From the NCBI GenBank assembly GCA_964574195.1, contig CAZNMO010000254.1, forward strand, positions 1 through 5,856: 5,856 bases of DNA. The letters run 5' to 3'. The stretch is from BRH-c25 sp964574195. GTDB taxonomy: Bacteria > Bacillota > Clostridia > Lutisporales > Lutisporaceae. Numbering within the stretch: position 1 is the first letter of the stretch; each line of letters opens with the position of its first letter. Below the pieces are notes generated by a model. It had not been told where the DNA came from. It worked only from the letters and a program-made list of their open reading frames with translations, and did not search any database. Positions 1 through 4,906 of this stretch are shown piece by piece. Both the position numbers and the translations under genes were made by a program.

Positions 1-1205
1 TAAAGGGGTGTGAATATACCTTTGCTCTGACTAAGGGCTATTAGCTGTTTCATATTATCATTGTTGCTTTCTCCGTTGTTGCTGCCGGAAGCTGCAATCA
101 GACTGGAATCAGCCAACAATTCAGGATTGACTTTAAAATTGACGCAGTTGATATCGCCAGCGTCCTGAAAAAAATTCAACCCCTGGTTACCATTGTAATC
201 AACACCCTTCTTATGCTGATCATTGAAGGCTTTGGCAAAGCTGCTTGCATATTCATCCAGCATATCAATATAATAAGGGATCCCCCTATAGCTGAAATTT
301 GCTCCGTTTCCGTCACGGATATCCATCAGGCCCTTGAGTTCTCCGCTTTCTATCCGTACTTTCTGGTCGGATACCCCATCCCAAACAACCTCGCTGATCT
401 TTCCGCCGCCCATTGAATCAAGCTTGGCGGAATAAGGATCTGTGCGATCCTTAGTAGTCAGCTTGTTGTAGCTGATATGATTTATCAGGGTTATGCCTCC
501 AATTTTTATATCCATATATTTGTTGCCGTTGGGTCCCGGCATCTCGGCGACCGTAATGTTTACGATAGACGAAAGCTGGTCCAGCAGTACATTCCGCTGG
601 TCTCTTAGGTCGTTTGCCTTATTGCCGTTGAGTTCAAAACCAAATATATGCTTGTTGAGATTGGCAATCTGCTCAGCAAGTGAGTTTACCTCATCCACTT
701 TGCTCTTTACTGAGAAATTCACATCCCTTACTGCATTGAGCAATTCAGTCCCATACATATTGATCGTTGTTGTAAGCATGTTGGCCTTTTCAAGAACTGC
801 CACCCTACAGGTACTGTCCCCCGATTTCTTGGACAGCTCCTCCAAAGCTGTGAAGAACTCATCCATTACAACCCTTACACCGGTATTTGAAGGTTCATTG
901 AATACGCTCTCCAGCGTCTCCAGCTGCTCCTGCTTTACGTTCCATTCCTTGTAGGTTTTGTTCTGACCCCAATATTTGACATCAAGATAAGTGCTTCGCA
1001 TTTGTATGACATCATAAGACTCAACACCGGTACCCAGAATACCAACGGATTCATATATAGGCATAGTAGCCCTCTGAAGATTGATCTGCCTTGAGTATCC
1101 CACCGTATTGGCATTGGATATGTTGTGACTTGTAGTGTCAAGGGCCCTTTGGCTGGCAAAAAGCCCTGATGTTGCAATATTAAATGATCCAAATGTCGTT
1201 TTCAT
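1..1205 (-). CDS. flgK: Second flagellar hook-associated protein FlgK-like (HAP1 paralog), 3' end outside window
   Basis: The frame is open for 401 codons from the ATG at 1205 to the window edge, so the C-terminus is not visible. FlgK (HAP1) is exported through the flagellar type III apparatus and sits at the hook-filament junction. The N-terminus shows the axial-protein D0 signature, with SQRALDTTSHNISNANT at residues 18-34 followed by VGYSRQ. A coiled region contains the FlgK-typical NDLRDQRN (198-205). Later come ESGELKGLMDIRDG (286-299) and a NDQHKKGVDYNGNQGLNFF stretch (328-346), both familiar from FlgK. It starts 12 bp after the upstream flgK stop codon, so the two are surely co-transcribed. 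It is clearly not a copy of its neighbour: the D0 segment is similar, but the middle diverges and is longer. Two cysteines (133, 354) are odd for an exported axial protein. FlgK family membership is firm; a specialised role is open. Confidence 0.92.
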   Translation of the reverse strand, partial: MKTTFGSFNIATSGLFASQRALDTTSHNISNANTVGYSRQINLQRATMPIYESVGILGTGVESYDVIQMRSTYLDVKYWGQNKTYKEWNVKQEQLETLESVFNEPSNTGVRVVMDEFFTALEELSKKSGDSTCRVAVLEKANMLTTTINMYGTELLNAVRDVNFSVKSKVDEVNSLAEQIANLNKHIFGFELNGNKANDLRDQRNVLLDQLSSIVNITVAEMPGPNGNKYMDIKIGGITLINHISYNKLTTKDRTDPYSAKLDSMGGGKISEVVWDGVSDQKVRIESGELKGLMDIRDGNGANFSYRGIPYYIDMLDEYASSFAKAFNDQHKKGVDYNGNQGLNFFQDAGDINCVNFKVNPELLADSSLIAASGSNNGESNNDNMKQLIALSQSKGIFTPL

Positions 1206-1217
1206 ATAAAATCTACA

Positions 1218-1226
1218 CTACCTTCC
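1218..1226 (-). promoter_or_regulatory. Ribosome binding site of the second flgK, overlapping the first flgK stop
   Basis: Read on the minus strand, the sequence GGAAGGTAG includes the last codons and the TAG stop of the upstream flgK. The GGAAGG core ends 15 nt before the ATG at 1205, slightly longer than ideal, while AGGTAG is closer. The overlap suggests translational coupling of the two FlgK proteins. Confidence 0.6.
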
Positions 1227-2666
1227 TACCAATCCGGTCTTATTTACCACCAGTTCAAGCAATTCATCCATTGCGTTAACTATCCTCGCTGCTGCATTAT
1301 AGGAATGCTCATATTTAATCAGATTGCTCATTTCCTCATCAAGTGAAACAGCGCTTATAGCCTGCCTCCTGTATTGTATCTGATCTACCAGAAGCTTCTG
1401 GGCATCAACCGCCGTGGACGCCTCCTGGCCCAGGTTACCGAGCCTGGTGATTATGTTCCTGTAGTATTCATCGAAGGTATACTTACTGTCTGTCCCGGAA
1501 GATACATACCCGTCTGCAGAAAAATAGTCATTCTGTCTGAGTGTTGCTATTTTCAGCGCCAACCTGTTATCCTCATAATTATGGGCTTCTTCTGCTGCCG
1601 CAATATTATCATATTCATCCAACTCCGGATTGAAGGCTATTGTGGAGAGATCTATGCCATTCCCGCTCTTATCCAGTGCGTTTACGAAGAAATATCTGTG
1701 TTTATCATCACTTGTTCCGTAACCTGTAATATGAATGGCATTGATTTCTTCCGCCACACCCTTGACAAACTGATTCAGCTGTTCTCTGAAGCCTTTAACA
1801 AGTTCATCCCTGGATTCAAACATAGAGTGTATGCTTCCTGCCGATATCTCAAGCTTATCATTGGTGCTTGCCCATATCATCGTTACAAAGCCACTGTTCG
1901 CAGTATCAGGAACAAGACCTATCTGTTCATATCGGCTGCCTTCAACCAGCATTCGCCCTTCAAGGGATACATTGATCGAATCCGACACCACCACCTGGAT
2001 CTTGGCAAGTCCTGAAAGCTCTTCTATCATATTGTTGCGTTCATCCCTCAGATCGTTTGCCACTACTCCATGAGCTTCCAGCTTTTTGATCTCAAGGTTC
2101 AACCCCGCAAGCTGTTTTGCCATTTTATTCACTTTTTCCACGTTCTCTTTAATTTCAGTATCTTTACTCTTTCTGAAACCGACCAGTGTATTATCCATAT
2201 TTTTCACTGTCTCAACAAAGGCTATGGCATTTTCCTTCACCATCGCCCTAGCTGTGAGCCCTCCTGTAGGCTTGGAAAGCTGCTCCCAGGAGTTCCAGAA
2301 ATTATTCATAACAGCCTGGAGTCCATCCTCGGTATCATCGCTTAATATGGTCTCCAGCTCCTGTATGCTTGTATATCTGGTAGACCAATAGCCCAGCTCA
2401 GTGTTTTCCTTCTTGTACTTCTTGTCCAGGAACTCATCTCTGTACTGCCTTATCTCCTGCACATCGACACCATAACCCAGCTGCAACAGCCTGCCGTTAC
2501 CAGCCTGACCTACCTTCTGATAGAAGGAGGATGAATTGGATATCATCTGCCGTGTATATCCCGGAGTGTTGACATTACTTATATTATGGCCGGTTACATC
2601 CAAAGCCCTCTGGTTCGCAAAAACCGCCGATACGCCTATGCTTAATCCTCTGAATGCTGATGTCAT
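1218..2666 (-). CDS. flgK: Flagellar hook-associated protein FlgK (HAP1)
   Basis: This is a complete 482-residue protein, a little shorter than B. subtilis FlgK (about 507) or Salmonella FlgK (about 550). FlgK links the hook to the filament and is exported through the flagellar secretion channel. The N-terminal D0 helix carries NQRALDVTGHNISNVNTPGY (residues 18-37), the flagellar rod/hook signature. A helical D1 region contains NDLRDERN (204-211), and NAIHITGYG (309-317) matches the Asn-x-x-His segment seen in FlgK. The C-terminal D0 helix has AVSLDEEMSNLIKYEHSYNA (439-458) followed by ARIVNAMDELLE, as expected for HAP1. I see no cysteine in it, normal for axial proteins. The ATG at 2666 follows GAGGTGAG with 5 nt spacing. 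It lies 37 bp after flgN, whose product should be its export chaperone. Confidence 0.96.
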   Translation of the reverse strand: MTSAFRGLSIGVSAVFANQRALDVTGHNISNVNTPGYTRQMISNSSSFYQKVGQAGNGRLLQLGYGVDVQEIRQYRDEFLDKKYKKENTELGYWSTRYTSIQELETILSDDTEDGLQAVMNNFWNSWEQLSKPTGGLTARAMVKENAIAFVETVKNMDNTLVGFRKSKDTEIKENVEKVNKMAKQLAGLNLEIKKLEAHGVVANDLRDERNNMIEELSGLAKIQVVVSDSINVSLEGRMLVEGSRYEQIGLVPDTANSGFVTMIWASTNDKLEISAGSIHSMFESRDELVKGFREQLNQFVKGVAEEINAIHITGYGTSDDKHRYFFVNALDKSGNGIDLSTIAFNPELDEYDNIAAAEEAHNYEDNRLALKIATLRQNDYFSADGYVSSGTDSKYTFDEYYRNIITRLGNLGQEASTAVDAQKLLVDQIQYRRQAISAVSLDEEMSNLIKYEHSYNAAARIVNAMDELLELVVNKTGLVGR

Positions 2667-2671
2667 GTGTA

Positions 2672-2679
2672 CTCACCTC
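2672..2679 (-). promoter_or_regulatory. Ribosome binding site of flgK
   Basis: GAGGTGAG on the minus strand ends 5 nt before the ATG at 2666. It supports that start, which also gives the canonical FlgK N-terminus. Confidence 0.75.
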
Positions 2680-2703
2680 AAAATTTCCTTCTATAATCTC
2701 CTA

Positions 2704-3216
2704 CTATACTTTAGTATCAAAAATATTCTTATCCGTTTGCTTACCCTTGTTTTTCCCCATATCCTCATATAATGAGCCGGTTTCCATGCCTGTTCCTGAC
2801 ATTAGATTGATTGAGTAGTCTATATATTCAAGAGATTGCTGCAGCAATTGTCCGTTAATATCATTAACAGACTTCAATTGTGAAAATATATCACGAAGCC
2901 TGCCTTGCATATCCTCCAGCTGTCTTTTGTGTTCAGGCTGCAGCACCTGCATCAATTCGCTTATATTTATTCTGCTGCTGTCAAGCCCCAAGTCTTTGCA
3001 TAGCTTGGCCACCGCTTCCTCACGGTTCTTCTCCAGTTGTCCGATATTATATATCATATTTTGTTCCAGCTTCACTATCTTATCCAGCTCAGCTACTTTT
3101 CCCTCAACGATCATCTTCTTCTTGGACTTTGACAGTTCAAGCATGTCCCTGTAGTAGTCATATTCACTTCCAAGTATTCCGATAACAGAATTTACATCCT
3201 TATCAACATTGATCAT
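2704..3216 (-). CDS. flgN: Flagellar export chaperone FlgN (YvyG-like)
   Basis: FlgN is a cytoplasmic helical chaperone that binds the C-termini of FlgK and FlgL and delivers them to the flagellar export gate. The 170-residue product is almost entirely helical and charged. The region from about 8 to 120 is coiled-coil-like, and INGQLLQQSLEYIDYSINLM (120-139) matches the conserved FlgN C-terminal helix with its N-x-x-LL-x-x-SL-x-y pattern. A lysine-rich, low-complexity tail of about 31 residues follows. The frame extends to a GTG at 3225, but that GTG lies inside the Shine-Dalgarno sequence. The ATG at 3216, 8 nt after AAGGTG, is the better start. The gene ends with tandem TAG TAG stops. FlgN sequences are poorly conserved, so the assignment rests partly on the position between flgM and flgK, which is standard in Firmicutes. 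Confidence 0.9.
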   Translation of the reverse strand: MINVDKDVNSVIGILGSEYDYYRDMLELSKSKKKMIVEGKVAELDKIVKLEQNMIYNIGQLEKNREEAVAKLCKDLGLDSSRINISELMQVLQPEHKRQLEDMQGRLRDIFSQLKSVNDINGQLLQQSLEYIDYSINLMSGTGMETGSLYEDMGKNKGKQTDKNIFDTKV

Positions 3217-3224
3217 AGACACCA

Positions 3225-3230
3225 CACCTT
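3225..3230 (-). promoter_or_regulatory. Ribosome binding site that decides the flgN start
   Basis: AAGGTG on the minus strand lies 8 nt before the ATG at 3216. An in-frame GTG at 3225 is formed by the same bases, so it is unlikely to be the initiation codon. Confidence 0.65.
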
Positions 3231-3255
3231 TTTTCTATTAGTGTAACAGGATATA

Positions 3256-3295
3256 ATTAACCACAGCCAGGTAATGGCCTTAAGCTGTGGTTAAT
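3256..3295 (-). repeat. 12-bp perfect inverted repeat (hairpin) between flgM and flgN
   Basis: The arms 3256-3267 (attaaccacagc) and 3284-3295 (gctgtggttaat) are perfectly complementary around a 16-nt loop. The hairpin begins 1 nt after the flgM TAA. On the minus strand it is followed by TATATCCTG rather than a run of T, so it is not a standard intrinsic terminator. It may act as a leaky terminator, an RNA processing or stability element, or an operator. The sequence shows the structure; the function is inferred. Confidence 0.7.
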
Positions 3296-3296
3296 C

Positions 3297-3602
3297 TTAC
3301 AATTTGATATTGAATTTGCGGGCCAGGAGCTTATCCGCTATACTGCTGCTGTCTATCTCATAAGTGTCGCTGTCGAGCTTTTCCTGAATGGGAGCAATGA
3401 CTTCCTCTCTGATATCCGGTATGTCCCTGGCAGCCTTAGCTGCTTTCATTACCAGCTGGAAATCCATAGCTTCCTTGGATATCTGCACCTCATCCTTTTT
3501 TCCCTTGACCTGAGCTGCGCCTGAAATATCCTTCTTGGACTCAACCTTCTGATTCTTGTAAACTCCGCTGACATTGCCCACCTTATTAATGTTGAACCCC
3601 AT
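3297..3602 (-). CDS. flgM: Anti-sigma-28 factor FlgM
   Basis: FlgM binds sigma-28 (SigD/FliA) and blocks late flagellar transcription. In well-studied systems it is secreted once the hook is finished, which frees the sigma factor. The 101-residue product has the family layout. The first 35 residues or so are polar and likely disordered. Then comes DEVQISKEAMDFQ (37-49), matching the D-x-V-x-I-S-x-x-A motif. The sigma-binding C-terminal half includes IREEVIAPIQEKL (64-76), TYEIDSSSIADKLL (80-93) and a basic end. Length is normal for FlgM (about 88-100). The ATG at 3602 has GAGGTG 5 nt upstream. It is the first gene after a terminator and a sigma-28-type promoter, so it is probably autoregulated by the sigma factor it inhibits. 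Confidence 0.95.
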   Translation of the reverse strand: MGFNINKVGNVSGVYKNQKVESKKDISGAAQVKGKKDEVQISKEAMDFQLVMKAAKAARDIPDIREEVIAPIQEKLDSDTYEIDSSSIADKLLARKFNIKL

Positions 3603-3607
3603 AATAA

Positions 3608-3613
3608 CACCTC
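3608..3613 (-). promoter_or_regulatory. Ribosome binding site of flgM
   Basis: GAGGTG on the minus strand is separated by 5 nt from the flgM ATG at 3602. It lies within the short leader predicted downstream of the sigma-28 promoter. Confidence 0.7.
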
Positions 3614-3638
3614 GTTTACATTTCTACTTTCATGTATT

Positions 3639-3666
3639 TTATCGGTACTGATGCAGTATTAGTTTA
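3639..3666 (-). promoter_or_regulatory. Sigma-28 (SigD)-type promoter for flgM
   Basis: On the minus strand a TAAA -35 element (3663-3666) is followed after 17 nt by CCGATAA (3639-3645). Counting the base before it, the -10 reads ACCGATAA against the known SigD consensus GCCGATAW, with 16 nt spacing, inside the usual 14-16 range. Transcription would start near 3631, giving a leader of about 30 nt that includes the flgM ribosome binding site. It sits directly downstream of the yvyF terminator, exactly where a flgM promoter is needed. FlgM is known to be SigD-controlled in B. subtilis. Confidence 0.85.
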
Positions 3667-3677
3667 GCGTTTTTTCG

Positions 3678-3706
3678 AAAAAAATAAAGCAGCTACGCTG
3701 CTTTAT
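3678..3706 (-). terminator. Rho-independent terminator after yvyF
   Basis: A perfect 10-bp stem is formed by 3684-3693 (ataaagcagc) and 3697-3706 (gctgctttat), with a 3-nt loop. On the minus strand it runs directly into six T residues. It starts 5 nt after the yvyF stop codon. It should end the transcript of the helicase-comF-yvyF unit and isolate the flagellar promoter downstream. Confidence 0.9.
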
Positions 3707-3711
3707 CATTT

Positions 3712-4131
3712 TTACTTTCTTCTTGTGGCTGTAAACATTTTATCGCCGTCATTTTTTATTTGAGGCCTTGGTGCTTCCGGCTTCTTGTCCAGACCGAATT
3801 CCCTCTTGAAATCCTTATTGATGTCCGCCTTGCAATTTTCGCAGAATCTCCCGGATTTTATCGCCCTTCCGCATCTCTCACATTCCAGCATGAGATTGCT
3901 GTTGTCGGAGCTTATTTCAAGCCTTTCCTCCCTGAGGAACCTCATTATTTTTTCAACAGATACTTCTGTTGCCGCAGATACTTCTGAAATCGAGGCGCCA
4001 GGGTTATCATATATATACTCCTTGACCACCTTGAACTCATTCTCTTCCATGTCCAGGCAGCTATTGCATATAGGCCTGCTAATATAGGTGAATATTTTTC
4101 CACATCTCGGACAGTTTCTTATTTCTCCCAT
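3712..4131 (-). CDS. yvyF: YvyF-like flagellar operon protein with two zinc motifs and an HTH-like core
   Basis: The 139-residue protein resembles the Firmicute flagellar operon protein YvyF family, whose biochemical role is not established to my knowledge. Two four-cysteine motifs are visible: C7-x2-C10 with C22-x2-C25, and C84-x2-C87 with C97-x2-C100, each suited to one structural zinc. Between them, residues about 33-73 include GASISEVSAATEVSVEKIMR (45-64), which reads like a helix-turn-helix. The last 35 residues are basic and probably unstructured (RPQIKNDGDK, then ATRRK). DNA or RNA binding is therefore plausible but not shown. The GTG at 4149 overlaps the Shine-Dalgarno sequence AAGGAGGAG; the ATG at 4131 has ideal spacing and is preferred. 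The gene lies between comF and flgM, as in B. subtilis, and is closed by a strong terminator. Confidence 0.88.
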   Translation of the reverse strand: MGEIRNCPRCGKIFTYISRPICNSCLDMEENEFKVVKEYIYDNPGASISEVSAATEVSVEKIMRFLREERLEISSDNSNLMLECERCGRAIKSGRFCENCKADINKDFKREFGLDKKPEAPRPQIKNDGDKMFTATRRK

Positions 4132-4137
4132 GTTATA

Positions 4138-4146
4138 CTCCTCCTT
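4138..4146 (-). promoter_or_regulatory. Strong ribosome binding site that decides the yvyF start
   Basis: AAGGAGGAG on the minus strand has its AAGGAGG core 8 nt before the ATG at 4131. The possible GTG start at 4149 would lie just before this site, so the ATG is chosen. Confidence 0.8.
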
Positions 4147-4186
4147 CACCGGCTATGATCATTGGTATTTAGTGTTGAGCAGAGAT

Positions 4187-4891
4187 TTAAGTATTACTGC
4201 CTGTAGCCGCAGTAATAACATATATATCCCCAGCTCCTGCCTCTTTAAGTGCCTTGCTGCACTCATTCACCGTACTTCCAGTAGTGTAAATATCGTCAAG
4301 CAGTAAAATACTCTTATATTTATCAACATTATAACTTAATCTGACAGAAAATGCATCTACAATATTATGCTGACGCTGTAGCCTGTCCAGATCATATTGT
4401 GCTCTCGTTTCCTTTTTTCTTTCCATACAGTCCAGTACAGGCTTTCCCAATTTTCTACCCAATTCAACCGCTATCTCATATGACTGATTGAAACCTCTGA
4501 CTTCCAGCTTCTTCTTATGTATCGGCACCGGAATAATAATGTCAGTGTCCAGACCTTCATTTTTCAGTCTATCTGACATAAGCCCGCCGATAACCTTTGC
4601 CAGTTCTATCCTGCCTTCGTATTTCAGCTTGTGAAGCAGCACTTTTCCCATCCCATTATATTCAAAGCAGGAATATGCTCTGGTATAGTAAAAAGCTCCT
4701 GCTTTACAGTCTGGGCAGATACTGTGCGGATACTGCTCATTTAATTGCTTTCCGCAGTGTATGCAGGTTATGCCCTGAAGGTAGTCCAGAGATGCCATAC
4801 AGACGCCGCATACTGTTCCGGTGCTGGGGCTGCCACATACCTGACACTCCGGAGCCCGGGGATACAACAGGTCAAGAAACAATTTCAGCAA
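4187..4891 (-). CDS. comF: ComF/ComFC family phosphoribosyltransferase-like protein
   Basis: ComFC-type proteins combine an N-terminal zinc region with a type I phosphoribosyltransferase fold and take part in natural transformation; the substrate is uncertain. Counting from the TTG at 4891 (234 residues), four CxxC pairs (C16/C19, C28/C31, C43/C46, C59/C62) can bind two zinc ions. Next come LKYEGR (89-94), IPVP (120-123), RGFNQ (132-136), and RAQYDLDRLQRQHN (163-176), all typical of ComF. The PRPP loop LLLDDIYTTGST (196-207) is complete, with both acidic residues and the TTGST turn. A GTG at 4900 would add three residues but sits within the Shine-Dalgarno sequence; the TTG has 8 nt spacing. 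The GTG cannot be excluded. The gene follows the helicase with overlapping signals, so coupling is likely. No terminator is seen after it, so yvyF is probably co-transcribed. Confidence 0.93.
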   Translation of the reverse strand: MLKLFLDLLYPRAPECQVCGSPSTGTVCGVCMASLDYLQGITCIHCGKQLNEQYPHSICPDCKAGAFYYTRAYSCFEYNGMGKVLLHKLKYEGRIELAKVIGGLMSDRLKNEGLDTDIIIPVPIHKKKLEVRGFNQSYEIAVELGRKLGKPVLDCMERKKETRAQYDLDRLQRQHNIVDAFSVRLSYNVDKYKSILLLDDIYTTGSTVNECSKALKEAGAGDIYVITAATGSNT

Positions 4892-4899
4892 GTTTTCCA

Positions 4900-4906
4900 C
4901 TCCCTC
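4900..4906 (-). promoter_or_regulatory. Ribosome binding site of comF overlapping the recD2 stop
   Basis: GAGGGAG on the minus strand shares its first G with the TAG stop of the helicase gene (4906-4908). It lies 8 nt before a TTG at 4891 but directly overlaps the GTG at 4900. This favours the TTG start and suggests translational coupling to the helicase. Confidence 0.55.

Noticed and set aside
493..954. A 153-codon plus-strand open frame opposite the second flgK
   Set aside because: It is antisense to a conserved coding frame, serine/leucine rich as expected for a complement of coiled-coil codons, and has no family resemblance.
935..1192. An 85-codon minus-strand frame starting MDHLILQHQG
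   Set aside because: It is a shifted frame within the second flgK. The other frame on the same strand is open for 401 codons and has clear FlgK motifs, so this is not a frameshifted gene.
1374..2015. A 213-codon plus-strand open frame opposite flgK
   Set aside because: It lies wholly antisense to a well-supported flgK, lacks a recognisable family or ribosome binding site, and is best explained as a chance open frame.
3617..3636. Weak 5-bp inverted repeat (tacat/atgta) in the flgM leader
   Set aside because: The stem is only 5 bp and A/T rich, so it is unlikely to be a stable regulatory structure.
4155..4162. 8-bp palindrome ATGATCAT between comF and yvyF
   Set aside because: Too short and common to be called an operator on sequence alone; no second copy was noticed at other gene starts in the window.
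4144..4171. A second sigma-28-like match before yvyF: TAAA (4168-4171), 14 nt, then GCCGGTGA
   Set aside because: The -10 matches only 6 of 8 positions, and the predicted start would fall inside the yvyF ribosome binding site, leaving no usable leader.
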